A stretch of 37,206 nt of DNA, from positions 1 through 37,206 of the forward strand of contig JAUVXK010000016.1 of the NCBI GenBank assembly GCA_030603635.1, read 5' to 3'. Below, piece after piece: positions 25,713-35,726 of this stretch. The position numbers were made by a program, and so were the translations under genes. Position 1 is the first letter of the stretch; each line of letters starts with the position of its first letter. The stretch comes from Burkholderiales bacterium. Its GTDB lineage: Bacteria; Pseudomonadota; Gammaproteobacteria; Burkholderiales; Burkholderiaceae_C. The notes below the pieces were generated by a model. That model was given only the letters and a program-made list of their open reading frames with translations, ran no database searches and was not told the DNA's origin.

Positions 25713-25730
25713 GTTCAGGGGGCATAGCAC

Positions 25731-26681
25731 ATGAACTTCCAGCAACTGCGTTCGGTTAGGGAGGTGCAGCGAAGAGGTTTCAACCTGACCGAAGTCGCCA
25801 CAGCGCTTCACACCTCTCAGCCTGGGGTCAGTCGCCAGGTGAGGGAGCTGGAAGAAGAACTGGGTTTGGCGCTTTTCGAGCGGTCAGGCAAGCGTCTGCT
25901 GGGCTTCACGGCGGCGGGCAAGGCTTTGTTGCCGATCATCGAACGCCTCCTTCAGGACGCGGATGCCATCAAACGCGCCAGCCTGGAGTTGCAGGGGAGG
26001 GAAGAGGGGTGTCTCTCAATTGCGGCCACCCATACCCAGGCGCGTTATGCCTTGCCGCATGTCGTGAAAGACTTCCGGCTGTGCTACCCGAGGGTGGTGC
26101 TGCACCTGCATCAGGGCTCGCCCCAACAGGTGGCCGAGATGCTGCTGTCGGGCGATGCGGACATCGGCGTGGCCACCGAGGCGATTGCCCAGATCCCCTC
26201 GCTGGTCACCCTGCCTTGCTACCGATGGAGCCATTGTGTGGTGGTGCCCCCGAACCACTCTCTGGCCAGACTGACCAGACCGCTGGAACTCAAGGATCTG
26301 GTGTCGTTCCCGATCATCACCTACCAGCAGGGCTACACCGGTCGATCCCACATCGACGAGGCTTTCGAGCAGGCGGGCTTGTCACCTCATGTGGTGCTGA
26401 CGGCCATGGATGCGGATGTCATCAAGACCTATGTGGAATTGGACATGGGCGTGGGCATCTTGGCATCCATTGCCATGGACGAGGTGCGCGACCGCCACCT
26501 CTGTGCGATGGACGCAGGCCACCTGTTTCAGATCAACGTGACCCGTTTGGCGATTCGTCACAACCACTGGTTGCCGGGTTTTGCTTTCGGGTTCATCGAA
26601 AGCTTTGTTCCCTCGCTGACCCGCCAGGTGGTGATGGAGGCCGTCGCGGCCCATGGGAAACCGGCTTCCGATGAAATCTAG
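25731..26681 (+). CDS. CysB-family LysR regulator of sulfur assimilation
   Basis: This 316-residue protein is a LysR regulator of the CysB/Cbl branch. MNFQQLRSVREVQRRGFNLT followed by LHTSQPGVSRQVRELEEELG is the typical helix-turn-helix. ATHTQARYALPHVVKDFR and DADIGVATEAI mark the effector domain that in CysB senses N/O-acetylserine and sulfate. Lying between two sulfate-binding genes and upstream of cysTWA, it probably activates them. AGGGGG lies before the ATG. CysB and Cbl cannot be separated here, so no symbol is given. Confidence 0.93.
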   Translation: MNFQQLRSVREVQRRGFNLTEVATALHTSQPGVSRQVRELEEELGLALFERSGKRLLGFTAAGKALLPIIERLLQDADAIKRASLELQGREEGCLSIAATHTQARYALPHVVKDFRLCYPRVVLHLHQGSPQQVAEMLLSGDADIGVATEAIAQIPSLVTLPCYRWSHCVVVPPNHSLARLTRPLELKDLVSFPIITYQQGYTGRSHIDEAFEQAGLSPHVVLTAMDADVIKTYVELDMGVGILASIAMDEVRDRHLCAMDAGHLFQINVTRLAIRHNHWLPGFAFGFIESFVPSLTRQVVMEAVAAHGKPASDEI

Positions 26682-26740
26682 CGGAGCCTAGTCCCGGGTT
26701 TATATGCGTCTATCAAATAAAGAAACAAAAACAAAGTAGT

Positions 26741-26768
26741 TTGAATTGTTTGGGCTGTTTTCCACAAT
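26741..26768 (+). promoter_or_regulatory. Candidate promoter of the sbp2-cysTWA operon
   Basis: TTGAAT (26741-26746) and CACAAT (26763-26768) are 16 bases apart, in an AT-rich stretch (26698-26745) that could hold an UP element or CysB contacts. Transcription would start near 26775. Confidence 0.4.
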
Positions 26769-26799
26769 CACGTCCATCTTGTTCTCAATGTCCGAATTC

Positions 26800-27798
26800 A
26801 TGAAACCCACACTCCGTCAGGCGCTGGCCGTCATCGCCCTCACCGCCACCACCTGGGCTTCGGCCCAGACCTCGTTGCTCAACGTGTCTTATGACGTGTC
26901 CCGCGAGTTCTACCGCGACTTCAACGCCGCCTTCGTTGAGCATGTCAAGAAAACCACCGGCAAAGACATCAAGATCGACCAGTCCCACGCGGGCTCCAGC
27001 GCGCAGGCCCGCGCCGTGGCCGATGGCCTGGCCGCCGACGTGGTGACCTTCAACACCACCACCGATGTCGACTTCCTGGCCGAGCGCGGGGTGGTGGCCC
27101 AGGACTGGCGCCAACGCTTCCCGCACAACGCCGCCCCCACCACCTCCACCATGTTGTTCCTGGTGCGCCAGGGCAATCCCAAGAACATCAAGGACTGGGA
27201 CGACCTGGTCAAACCCGGCATCCAGGTGGTGGTGGTGAACCCCAAGACCGGCGGCAACGGCCGCATGGCCTACCTGGCCGCCTGGGGCTATGTGCGCAGC
27301 AAGGGCGGCACCGACGCCGAGGCGCAGGAGTTCGTGAACAAGCTCTACCGCAACGTGCCGGTGCTGGCCCGCGGTGGGCGCGATGCCACCGGCATCTTCC
27401 TGCAGCGCAACATCGGTGACGTGCTGGTCACGTTCGAGTCGGAGGTGGTGTCGGTGGACAACGAATTCGGCAAGGGCCGGGTCGACGCCATCCACCCCAG
27501 CGCCTCGCTGCTGACCGAAAACCCCGTGGCCATCGTGGAACGCACGGTGGGCCGCAAGGGCACGTCCGCCGAGGCCAAGGCCTACCTGGACTTCCTGTAC
27601 AGCCCGACTGGCCAGGAAATCGCGGCCAAGCACAACATCCGCCCCCGCGATCCCGCGGTGCTGGCCCGCCATGCACAGGCCTTCAAGCCGATCAAGCTGT
27701 TCACGGTGGAAGAGTACTTCGGTTCGCTGGTGGAAGCGCAGCGCGTGCACTTCAACGACGGTGGCCTGTTCGACAAGATCTACACCCAGGGGCGTTGA
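26800..27798 (+). CDS. sbp: Periplasmic sulfate-binding protein (second copy)
   Basis: This 332-residue sulfate receptor is a paralogue of the protein encoded at 24690-25712. MKPTLRQALAVIALTATTWA is an ordinary Sec signal peptide, cut after ASA. The mature part reads [57 protein letters not shown] and NPKTGGNGRMAYLAAWGYV. Start choice is between 26788 (MSEF) and 26800; the signal peptide fits 26800 and neither has a clear ribosome-binding site. cysT follows after three bases, so this copy is the one built into the transporter operon. Confidence 0.94.
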   Translation: MKPTLRQALAVIALTATTWASAQTSLLNVSYDVSREFYRDFNAAFVEHVKKTTGKDIKIDQSHAGSSAQARAVADGLAADVVTFNTTTDVDFLAERGVVAQDWRQRFPHNAAPTTSTMLFLVRQGNPKNIKDWDDLVKPGIQVVVVNPKTGGNGRMAYLAAWGYVRSKGGTDAEAQEFVNKLYRNVPVLARGGRDATGIFLQRNIGDVLVTFESEVVSVDNEFGKGRVDAIHPSASLLTENPVAIVERTVGRKGTSAEAKAYLDFLYSPTGQEIAAKHNIRPRDPAVLARHAQAFKPIKLFTVEEYFGSLVEAQRVHFNDGGLFDKIYTQGR

Positions 27799-27801
27799 TC
27801 C

Positions 27802-28689
27802 ATGTCGGCTGCCGCTTCCGCGCTGGCCGGGCCAGGAGCGCCCGCCACGCCTATGCGCCGGGGAAGCGCACGGGTGTTGCCGGGGTTCAACCTGACCCTG
27901 GGCTACACCCTGCTGTACCTCAGCCTGATCGTGCTCATTCCACTGTCGGCCCTGCTGTTCAAGACGTTCACGCTCACCTGGGCCGAATTCTGGGCGGCGG
28001 TGTCGTCCCCCCGGGTGGTGGCCTCGTACAAGCTCACGTTCGGGGCTTCGCTGGCGGCAGCCCTGGTGAATGTGGTGTTCGGGCTGCTGGTGGCCTGGGT
28101 GCTGGTGCGCTACACCTTTCCCGGCAAGAAGATCGTCGACGCAATGGTCGATCTGCCGTTTGCGCTGCCCACCGCCGTCGCCGGCATTGCGCTGACCGCT
28201 GTGCTGGCCGGCAACGGCTGGATCGGTCAGTGGCTGGAGCCTTACGGCATTCAGCTGGCGTTCAACCGCAACGGGGTGGTCATCGCGCTGATTTTCGTGA
28301 CGCTGCCTTTCGTGGTTCGCACGGTGCAACCGGTGCTGGAAGACGCCGAACGTGAGCTGGAAGAAGCGGCCACCTGCCTGGGCGCCACCCGCTGGCAGAC
28401 GTTCAGCCGGGTGATCCTGCCCACCATCCTGCCGGCACTGCTCACGGGGTTTGCCCTGGCCTTCGCCCGCGCGGTGGGCGAGTACGGCTCGGTGGTATTC
28501 ATCGCGGGCAACATTCCCATGGTGTCGGAAATCACCCCCTTGATCATCATCGGCCGCCTGGAGCAGTACGACTACGCGGGCGCCACGGCCGTGGCCTCGG
28601 TGATGCTCGGCATCTCGTTCGTGCTGTTGCTGGTCATCAACGGCCTGCAAGGCTGGCAGCGCCGCAGAGCCGCAGGAAATTCGCAATGA
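27802..28689 (+). CDS. cysT: Sulfate ABC transporter permease CysT
   Basis: This 295-residue inner-membrane permease has about six predicted membrane segments. The cytoplasmic coupling (EAA) motif is [38 protein letters not shown] and [17 protein letters not shown] are characteristic of CysT/CysU. It pairs with CysW to form the channel for sulfate and thiosulfate. The first 25 residues are an Ala/Pro-rich cytoplasmic extension. Its stop overlaps the cysW start by four bases (ATGA). Confidence 0.96.
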   Translation: MSAAASALAGPGAPATPMRRGSARVLPGFNLTLGYTLLYLSLIVLIPLSALLFKTFTLTWAEFWAAVSSPRVVASYKLTFGASLAAALVNVVFGLLVAWVLVRYTFPGKKIVDAMVDLPFALPTAVAGIALTAVLAGNGWIGQWLEPYGIQLAFNRNGVVIALIFVTLPFVVRTVQPVLEDAERELEEAATCLGATRWQTFSRVILPTILPALLTGFALAFARAVGEYGSVVFIAGNIPMVSEITPLIIIGRLEQYDYAGATAVASVMLGISFVLLLVINGLQGWQRRRAAGNSQ

Positions 28690-29603
28690 GCACCTCCCTC
28701 ACAAGAAGCGCCCTGCACGGCACCACCGAGGCGCCGTGGATACGCTACACCCTGACCGGGCTGGCCCTGGTCTTCATGCTGCTGTTTCTGGTGCTGCCGC
28801 TGGCTGCCGTCTTCACCGAGGCCCTGCGCCAGGGTTGGCACGCCTATTGGGAGGCGTTGAAGGAACCCGATGCCTGGTCGGCCATCCGCCTGACCCTGCT
28901 GGTGGCCGCGATCTCGGTGCCGCTGAACCTGGTGTTCGGCATCGCCGCCGCCTGGTGCGTGGCCAAGTACGAGTTCTGGGGCAAGTCCTTCCTCACGACC
29001 CTGATCGACCTGCCGTTTTCGGTGTCGCCCGTGGTGGCCGGCCTGATCTACGTGCTGGTGTTTGGCGCGCAGGGCTGGCTGGGCCCCTGGCTCATGGAGC
29101 ACGACATCAAGATCATCTTTGCCGTGCCCGGCATCGTGCTCGCCACCCTGTTCATCACCTTCCCCTTCATCGCGCGTGAATTGATTCCGCTGATGCAGGC
29201 GCAGGGCAACGACGAGGAGCAGGCCGCCATCGTGCTGGGTGCCACCGGCTGGCAGACCTTCTGGCGCGTGACGCTGCCCAACATCAAGTGGGGCCTGATC
29301 TACGGCGTGATCCTGTGCAACGCGCGCGCCATGGGCGAGTTTGGCGCGGTGTCGGTGGTGTCGGGGCACATCCGTGGCCAGACCAACACCATGCCGTTGC
29401 ATGTGGAGGTGCTGTACAACGAATACCAGTCGGTAGCGGCCTTTGCGGTGGCTTCGCTTCTGGCGTTGCTGGCGCTGGTCACGCTGGCCATCAAGAGCTA
29501 TGTGGAATGGCAGCACGAGCGCACGCTCAAGAGCATTGCCGAACTGCCGCCCGAGCGGCCCACCGAACCCCATACCCCCGTGAGAATGAGCCATGAGCAT
29601 TGA
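28686..29603 (+). CDS. cysW: Sulfate ABC transporter permease CysW
   Basis: This 305-residue permease is the partner of CysT, with about six membrane segments. [20 protein letters not shown] and the EAA motif [20 protein letters not shown] identify it, and [20 protein letters not shown] and [18 protein letters not shown] match CysW specifically. It overlaps cysT by four bases and cysA by eleven, so the three are translationally linked. Confidence 0.96.
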   Translation: MSTSLTRSALHGTTEAPWIRYTLTGLALVFMLLFLVLPLAAVFTEALRQGWHAYWEALKEPDAWSAIRLTLLVAAISVPLNLVFGIAAAWCVAKYEFWGKSFLTTLIDLPFSVSPVVAGLIYVLVFGAQGWLGPWLMEHDIKIIFAVPGIVLATLFITFPFIARELIPLMQAQGNDEEQAAIVLGATGWQTFWRVTLPNIKWGLIYGVILCNARAMGEFGAVSVVSGHIRGQTNTMPLHVEVLYNEYQSVAAFAVASLLALLALVTLAIKSYVEWQHERTLKSIAELPPERPTEPHTPVRMSHEH

Positions 29604-30675
29604 AATCCGCAACGTCAACAAGCACTTCGGCAGCTTTCACGCGCTGCGCGATGTGAACCTCGATATCGACTCGGGCGAACTGCTGGCCCTGCTGGGCCCC
29701 TCGGGTTGCGGGAAGACGACGCTGCTGCGCATCATCGCCGGGCTGGAAACGCCGGACACGGGCAGCATCCTGTTCAGCGGCGCCGACACCACCGACGTGC
29801 ATGTGCGCGACCGAAACGTGGGTTTCGTGTTCCAGCACTACGCGCTGTTCCGGCACATGACCGTGTTCGAGAACGTGGCCTTTGGCCTGCGGGTGAAGCC
29901 CCGAGGCGAACGCCCGAGCGACGCCCAGATCCGGCAGAAGGTGACCGACCTGCTCAAGCTGGTGCAACTCGACTGGATTGCCGACCGCTACCCCTCGCAA
30001 CTCTCGGGTGGACAGCGCCAGCGCATCGCCCTGGCACGTGCCCTGGCCGTGGAGCCCAAGGTGCTGTTGCTCGACGAGCCCTTCGGCGCACTCGACGCCA
30101 AGGTGCGCAAGGAACTGCGCCGCTGGCTGCGCCGCTTGCACGACGAACTGCACGTGACCAGCATTTTCGTGACGCACGACCAGGAAGAGGCGCTGGAAGT
30201 GGCCGACCGCGTGGTGCTCATGAACCAGGGCAACATCGAACAGGTGGGCACGCCGCAAGACGTGTGGGAGCACCCCGCCAGCCCGTTCGTGTACGGGTTC
30301 CTCGGCGACGTGAACCTGTTCCATGGCCGGGCGCACGAAGGCCAGCTGCACCTGGAGGGCGTGGCCATCGACAGCCCCGAGCACGCCCAGGCCCGCGACG
30401 CCAAGGCCTACGCCTACGTGCGACCGCACGATCTGGAGGTGGAACGCTACACCCCCGGTGCCGTGGGCATCGTGGCCGAACTGCAACGCGCCATCGTGGT
30501 GGGGCCCATCGCCCGGCTGGAACTCTGGCCCGAAGACCCCCAGCAGCCCGACGGCCACGATCCGCTGATCGAGGCGCAGATCCCGGCCGAGCACTTCCGG
30601 GCCCTGGGCTTGAAAGAGGGCGAGAAGCTGGTGGTGTCGCCGCGCAAGGCGCGCGTCTTCCTCAGCCCGGCCTGA
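29593..30675 (+). CDS. cysA: Sulfate/thiosulfate ABC transporter ATP-binding protein
   Basis: This 360-residue ATPase powers the CysTW importer. Walker A is GPSGCGKTT, the Q-loop [13 protein letters not shown], the signature [16 protein letters not shown], Walker [17 protein letters not shown] and the switch histidine [15 protein letters not shown]-like C-terminal domain follows ([16 protein letters not shown]). Length fits CysA. The start overlaps cysW by eleven bases. It converges with the YecA-like gene; a GGGGC/GCCCC hairpin (30692-30705) lies between the two stops but lacks a T-run. Confidence 0.97.
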   Translation: MSIEIRNVNKHFGSFHALRDVNLDIDSGELLALLGPSGCGKTTLLRIIAGLETPDTGSILFSGADTTDVHVRDRNVGFVFQHYALFRHMTVFENVAFGLRVKPRGERPSDAQIRQKVTDLLKLVQLDWIADRYPSQLSGGQRQRIALARALAVEPKVLLLDEPFGALDAKVRKELRRWLRRLHDELHVTSIFVTHDQEEALEVADRVVLMNQGNIEQVGTPQDVWEHPASPFVYGFLGDVNLFHGRAHEGQLHLEGVAIDSPEHAQARDAKAYAYVRPHDLEVERYTPGAVGIVAELQRAIVVGPIARLELWPEDPQQPDGHDPLIEAQIPAEHFRALGLKEGEKLVVSPRKARVFLSPA

Positions 30676-30696
30676 TCGGTCTGTGGGGATGGGGGC

Positions 30697-31506
30697 TCAG
30701 GCCCCGCAGCACTTCTTGTACTTCTTGCCGGAGCCGCAAGGGCAGGGGTCATTGCGGCCGGGCTCTTCGCCTTTGCGCACGGTTTCCACGCGCGGGCCCA
30801 CGTGCTTCCAGGTGTCGCGCAGGTCATACACTGCCCAGATCGCATCGCCGTAGGCGTTCAGGCGCTCCTGACTGACGCTGGGTGGGCTGTCGTCACCGAA
30901 CATGCGGATGGTGGGTTCGCCTTCGTCGTCCTCGGTCATGGCGACGATGCGTTCCATCGCGTCTTCCACCCAGCCGGCGGCTTCCTTGTCGCGCGGCGGC
31001 TGCCATTCTTCGGGCCACGTCTCGACGGCGTACATGAAACCCAGTGCCCACACCTGGGCGAAGGAGGGCAGGGATTCGCCACCGAGCTGCTGGCTCATCT
31101 CGGCGCGCTCGGCTTCGGTCATGCTGGCGACGGCGCCACGCAGGTCGATGACCTCGGGCGCGTAGCAGCGGTCGTCGTCCAGCGACTCCACCGGGGCGTC
31201 CAGCGAGGCCTGCACCTCTGCCCAGCGGCGTTGCCAGAGCTGGATGAACTGGTCGTGCTGTTCCGGACTGGCGAACAGGTGAGGGCCGAAGGTGCCGGTG
31301 TCGGGGTCGCTCAGCAAGGCACCGAAGTATTCCTCGGACGGGATGGCGCGGCGGCAACAGATGAGCGCCGCCATGAAGCCCTCGCAGAACTCCCACTGGG
31401 GGACTTCGTCCAGGCGCTCGCGCAGGTCGTCGAGGATCTGGTCAAGGGCGTCGTAATCGGTATCGCCCAGCGCATCGGCGGACAGAGGGGTGGGGGTGGC
31501 AGACAT
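30697..31506 (-). CDS. YecA/UPF0149 family protein with SEC-C metal-binding motif
   Basis: This 269-residue protein has a YecA-like (UPF0149) domain ([49 protein letters not shown]). At its C-terminus is a SEC-C zinc motif, [16 protein letters not shown], as in the SecA tail. Such proteins have been linked to ribosome or SecA contact; the role here is not shown. The start at 31506 is preferred over an ATG at 31530 because of AGAGAA upstream and family length. It diverges from the glutamate-synthase-like gene with 62 bases between starts, where a CCGCC/GGCGG hairpin (31540-31553) sits. Confidence 0.9.
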   Translation of the reverse strand: MSATPTPLSADALGDTDYDALDQILDDLRERLDEVPQWEFCEGFMAALICCRRAIPSEEYFGALLSDPDTGTFGPHLFASPEQHDQFIQLWQRRWAEVQASLDAPVESLDDDRCYAPEVIDLRGAVASMTEAERAEMSQQLGGESLPSFAQVWALGFMYAVETWPEEWQPPRDKEAAGWVEDAMERIVAMTEDDEGEPTIRMFGDDSPPSVSQERLNAYGDAIWAVYDLRDTWKHVGPRVETVRKGEEPGRNDPCPCGSGKKYKKCCGA

Positions 31507-31568
31507 GGCGGTTCTCTGGCTATGATGCATCCAGTGTAGCCGCCCCCTGGCGGTCTGGAGCCTCGCCC

Positions 31569-33212
31569 ATGCTCGATCGACTCAACGCCCTCTACCCTGT
31601 GCGCTACACGGTTATGGCCGCCAGCGTGATGCTCTGGGGCGGGTCGCTGCTGTGGCTGCTGCTCACGGGGCCGTCGTGGCCGGCGGGGCTCAGCCTGGGG
31701 CTGGGCACCGTGCTGGTGGTGATCGGCCTGCGCGACCTCACGCAGACCTTCAGCGCGGTGCGCCGCAACTACCCCATCATCGGCAACCTGCGCTTCATGC
31801 TGGAAAAGATCCGGCCCGAGATTCGGCAGTATTTTCTGGAAAGCGACACCGAGGCCACACCGTTTTCGCGCGCGCAGCGCAGCCTGGCCTACGCCCGCGC
31901 CAAGAACGACACCGACAAGCGCCCTTTCGGCACCCAGCTGGACGTGAGAGCCGACGGCCATGAGTGGATCAACCATTCGATGGTTCCGTCTCACGTGGCC
32001 AGCCACGATTTCCGCGTTCGCATCGGCGGACCCGACTGTCGCCAGCCCTACGAGGCCAGCGTGTTCAACGTCTCGGCCATGAGCTTTGGCTCGCTGAGTG
32101 CGAACGCCATCCAGGCACTGAACGCAGGGGCGGCGCGTGGTCGCTTTGCCCACGACACGGGCGAGGGCTCGGTGTCGACCTGGCACCGGGTACACGGCGG
32201 TGACCTGATCTGGGAGATCGCTTCCGGCTACTTCGGCTGTCGTGGCGAGGACGGTCGTTTCAGCCCGGAGCGGTTCACCGCACAGGCCACGGATCCGCAG
32301 GTGAAGATGATCGAGGTCAAGCTCAGCCAGGGGGCCAAGCCCGGCCATGGCGGGGTCTTGCCCGGCCCGAAGGTCACCGCCGAAATCGCGGCAGCGCGCG
32401 GCGTGCCGCAAGGGGTGGATTGCGTGTCACCGGCGGGGCACAGCGCGTTTTCAACGCCACGCGAACTGTTGGCATTCGTGGCGCAGTTGCGTGAGCTCTC
32501 GGGGGGCAAGCCGGTGGGCTTCAAGCTCTGCATCGGCCACCCGTGGGAATGGTTCGCCATCGCCAAGGCGATGCTGGAAACGGGCATCGTCCCCGACTTC
32601 ATCGTCGTCGACGGCAGCGAAGGGGGCACCGGGGCGGCACCGCTGGAATTCGCCGACCATGTGGGCGCGCCCCTGCAGGAAGGGCTGCAACTGGTGCACG
32701 ACACGCTGGTGGGCATCGGCCTGCGCGAGCAGGTGCGCCTGGGGGCCTCGGGCAAGATCGTGAGCGCCTTCGACATCGCGCGCGCCATGGCCCTGGGGGC
32801 GGACTGGTGCAACAGCGCACGCGGCTTCATGTTCGCGCTGGGGTGCATCCAAGCCCAGACCTGCCACACCGGGCACTGCCCCACGGGCGTGACCACGCAG
32901 GACCCGGTGCGCCAGCAGGCGCTGGTGGTGCCGAACAAGGCGGACCGCGTGTTCCACTTCCATCAGAACACCTTGCGCGCGCTGCGCGAACTGGTGCAGG
33001 CCGCGGGGCTGCAGCACCCGGGAGAGATCAGCGCCGAACACATCGTGCGGCGCGTGGGCGAAGGCGAGGTGCGTCTGCTGAGCACCTTGTTGCACCGGCT
33101 CGCGCCGGGCGCCCTGCTGGGCGAGGCGGCCGGCCTGCCAGGAGTCTATCGGCAGTACTGGTCGCGGGCCAGCGCCGACCGGTTCGGCCTGCAGGCGCCG
33201 GTGTCTGCCTGA
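31569..33212 (+). CDS. Membrane-anchored FMN-binding glutamate synthase-like protein
   Basis: This 547-residue protein carries the FMN-binding (central plus synthase) part of glutamate synthase but no glutaminase domain. Two hydrophobic segments at about 15-55 ([20 protein letters not shown] and [14 protein letters not shown]) should anchor it in the membrane. [62 protein letters not shown] and a Fe-S triad at Cys426, Cys432 and Cys437 ([15 protein letters not shown]) match the GltS-like family. It may be a ferredoxin- or quinone-linked oxidoreductase; the substrate is unknown. TGGAG lies about ten bases before the ATG. Confidence 0.92.
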   Translation: MLDRLNALYPVRYTVMAASVMLWGGSLLWLLLTGPSWPAGLSLGLGTVLVVIGLRDLTQTFSAVRRNYPIIGNLRFMLEKIRPEIRQYFLESDTEATPFSRAQRSLAYARAKNDTDKRPFGTQLDVRADGHEWINHSMVPSHVASHDFRVRIGGPDCRQPYEASVFNVSAMSFGSLSANAIQALNAGAARGRFAHDTGEGSVSTWHRVHGGDLIWEIASGYFGCRGEDGRFSPERFTAQATDPQVKMIEVKLSQGAKPGHGGVLPGPKVTAEIAAARGVPQGVDCVSPAGHSAFSTPRELLAFVAQLRELSGGKPVGFKLCIGHPWEWFAIAKAMLETGIVPDFIVVDGSEGGTGAAPLEFADHVGAPLQEGLQLVHDTLVGIGLREQVRLGASGKIVSAFDIARAMALGADWCNSARGFMFALGCIQAQTCHTGHCPTGVTTQDPVRQQALVVPNKADRVFHFHQNTLRALRELVQAAGLQHPGEISAEHIVRRVGEGEVRLLSTLLHRLAPGALLGEAAGLPGVYRQYWSRASADRFGLQAPVSA

Positions 33213-33233
33213 CGGGGCTAGGCCGACCACAAG

Positions 33234-35717
33234 ATGACCGACATGACCGACTCCCCGACAACCGGCCCGACGACTCCGTTGTGGGCGGTGGCCACACGTC
33301 TGGCGCCTTCGGACCTGCGATTGCGGGTCGATCCGGCCAGCCTGGGGTTCACGAGCACAGCCGATCTGGCCCAGGAGCCGTTGCCCTGGATCGGGCAGGA
33401 ACGGGCACACACGGCGGCCCGGTTCGGACTCGGCATCGACCAGCCGGATTACCACCTCTTCGTGCTGGGCGACGTGGGCACGGGGCGTTCCACCCTGCTG
33501 CGCCAGGAAATGGAGGCCGCCGCCGCCCTGCGGCCGGTGCCGCCCGACCTGTGCTACCTGCACCACTTCGAAAACCCCGAGCGGCCCCGGGCGCTGCGGC
33601 TGCCGGCGGGCCAAGGGCGTGAGCTGCGCCAGCTCATGCAACAGTTCATCCGGGTGCTGCAGACGGACATTCCCAAGCGCTTTTCGGAACCCGACTTCAA
33701 GGCCGAGCTGGAGACGCTGGAACGGCGCTATGCCGACCAGGAGGCCGAAGCCTATGCCGAGCTGTCGGCCTTCGCCGAGGCGCGCCATTTCGCGTTGCGA
33801 CGCGACAGCGGCCAGCTCATCTTCACCCTGATCACGGCGCAGGGCGACACGCTGTCGGCGGCAGACATGACCGCGCTGCCCAAGGAGGAGCGCGAACGCT
33901 ACGACCAGGGCGAGCGCGAACTGCGCAGCGAAATCCTGCGGTTCCTGGAAACCACCGCGCCGCTGGAACGGGACTTGCGTGAGGGCGTGGTGACGCTGCG
34001 CCGCCAGACCATCAAGCCGCTCGTGGAGCGCGAGATGCAGGTCATCCGGCAGGGACTGAAGAAGCAGTTCAAGGACACGCGCAAACTCGGCACCTGGCTC
34101 GATGAAGTGGCGCGTGATGTGCTGGACCACGTGGAACTGTTCGAGGCCGGCGCGCCCGAGGACGAGGAGGAGCGCCGCGAGGCACTGGCTGAGCAGCTCG
34201 CGCGCTACCGTGTCAACCTGGTGGTGGACAACGCCAATGCCCAGGGTGCTCCGGTGATCGTGGAAGACAACCCTCTGTACCGGTCGCTGTTCGGCAGCAT
34301 CGAATACCACTCCGAGAACGACGTGCTCGTCACCGATTTCTCGCGCATCCGGGCGGGCAGCGTGCTCACGGCGCATGGGGGCTTTCTGATGCTGCATCTG
34401 CGCGATCTGCTGGCCGACGAACTGGTGTGGGAAAAGCTGCGCCGCTTCCTGCGCAGCGGCCGGCTGCAGATCGAAGAGCCCGGCACCATGTTCAGCGCCC
34501 TGGCCACCACGTCACTCTCGCCCGAAGCGGTGGACGTGGACGTGAAGCTGGTGCTGATCGGCTCCAACGAGCACTACTACGCCCTCCAGGAGGGCGACCC
34601 CGAATTCACCCGCCACTTCCGCGTGAAGGTGGACTTTGCGGATGCCTTCCACGCCAGCGACGACACACGCTATGCCACCGGGGTGTTCGTGGCGCACACC
34701 TGCCAGCGCCTGGGCCTGCCGCACTTCAGCGCTGCGGCGGTGGCCCGGCTGGTCGAGGATTCCCACCGCGAGGCCGAGGACCAGACCCGCCAGAGCGCTG
34801 CCTTCGCCCGCACCGAAGCGCTGGTGGTGGAAAGTGCGGCCATGGCCCTGGCCCGCAACGCCCGCCTGGTCGAGCGGCACGACGTGGAGGCCGCCCTGAG
34901 TGCGCGCAACCACCGTCACGACTACCCGGACCAGCGGCTGCGCGAGGCCATCCGCGAAGGCGACCGGCTGATCGCCCTGGGCGGTGCGCGCGTGGGTCAA
35001 CTCAACGGGCTGACGGTGATCGACCTCGGCGACTACCGCTTCGGCCTGCCCATGCGGGTGGCCGCGCGCACGGTGGCCGGCTCCGAGGGGCTGCTCAACA
35101 TCGAGCGCGAGGTGGAGCTCTCGGGACCCATCCACGACAAGGCGGTGCTCATCCTGCACAGCTACCTGTCGGCGCTGTTCGGGCACATGGCGCCACTGGC
35201 CTTGTCCGCCTCCATCGTGTTCGAGCAGGAATACCACGGCGTGGAAGGCGATTCGGCGTCCTGTGCCGAACTGTTTGCCCTGCTGTCGTCGCTGTCGGGC
35301 GTGCCGCTGAAGCAGGGCATCGCCGTGACGGGCGCGCTCAACGCCTTCGGCGAGGTGCTGCCCATCGGCGGGGTGAACGAGAAGATCGAGGGCTTTTTCC
35401 GCGTCTGTCAGGCCGAGGGCCTGACCGGTGAACAGGGGGTGCTGATTCCGCAGCGCAACCGGCGCCACCTCATGCTCAGCGACGAGGTGGTGGAGGCCGT
35501 GGCCCAGGGCCGCTTCCACATCCACACCGCCACCCATGCCGCCGAGGGCCTGGCCCTGCTGGCCGGCATGCCCGTGGGCACACTGGCGCAGACACCGACC
35601 GGCACCACGGCGTATCCGGCCGACACGCTGCTGGGCCGCGCCGAGGCCACGCTGCACGCCTACCGCCGCGCCTGTCTGCGGGCGGGCAATCCGCGGGCGT
35701 GGCGGCGCCCGGGTTGA
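33234..35717 (+). CDS. Lon-family ATP-dependent protease with AAA_32-type ATPase
   Basis: This 827-residue protein joins an AAA_32-like ATPase region to a C-terminal Lon protease domain. The P-loop is GDVGTGRST at 79-87, with Arg85 where Lys is usual, as often in this family. A charged helical insert (about 140-320) follows, then TDFSRIRAGSVLTAHGGFLM. The protease dyad is Ser674 (EGDSASCAEL) and Lys717 (GVNEKIEGFF), 43 residues apart as in E. coli Lon. Unlike Lon it lacks the N-terminal LAN domain, so it is closer to the YcbZ/LonB-like group. It starts 21 bases after the oxidoreductase stop; Met4 is an alternative start. An 18-bp perfect palindrome lies at 35741-35758 beyond its stop. Confidence 0.93.
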   Translation: MTDMTDSPTTGPTTPLWAVATRLAPSDLRLRVDPASLGFTSTADLAQEPLPWIGQERAHTAARFGLGIDQPDYHLFVLGDVGTGRSTLLRQEMEAAAALRPVPPDLCYLHHFENPERPRALRLPAGQGRELRQLMQQFIRVLQTDIPKRFSEPDFKAELETLERRYADQEAEAYAELSAFAEARHFALRRDSGQLIFTLITAQGDTLSAADMTALPKEERERYDQGERELRSEILRFLETTAPLERDLREGVVTLRRQTIKPLVEREMQVIRQGLKKQFKDTRKLGTWLDEVARDVLDHVELFEAGAPEDEEERREALAEQLARYRVNLVVDNANAQGAPVIVEDNPLYRSLFGSIEYHSENDVLVTDFSRIRAGSVLTAHGGFLMLHLRDLLADELVWEKLRRFLRSGRLQIEEPGTMFSALATTSLSPEAVDVDVKLVLIGSNEHYYALQEGDPEFTRHFRVKVDFADAFHASDDTRYATGVFVAHTCQRLGLPHFSAAAVARLVEDSHREAEDQTRQSAAFARTEALVVESAAMALARNARLVERHDVEAALSARNHRHDYPDQRLREAIREGDRLIALGGARVGQLNGLTVIDLGDYRFGLPMRVAARTVAGSEGLLNIEREVELSGPIHDKAVLILHSYLSALFGHMAPLALSASIVFEQEYHGVEGDSASCAELFALLSSLSGVPLKQGIAVTGALNAFGEVLPIGGVNEKIEGFFRVCQAEGLTGEQGVLIPQRNRRHLMLSDEVVEAVAQGRFHIHTATHAAEGLALLAGMPVGTLAQTPTGTTAYPADTLLGRAEATLHAYRRACLRAGNPRAWRRPG

Positions 35718-35726
35718 CGCCCAAGG

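Noticed and set aside
26785-28686. A 633-codon reverse-strand open frame opposite sbp and cysT
   Set aside because: No domain signature, biased composition, and it spans two genes with clear function on the other strand.
32451-34397. A 648-codon reverse-strand open frame across the glutamate-synthase-like and Lon-like genes
   Set aside because: Both forward genes have full domain signatures. The reverse frame has low-complexity composition typical of an antisense GC-rich frame.
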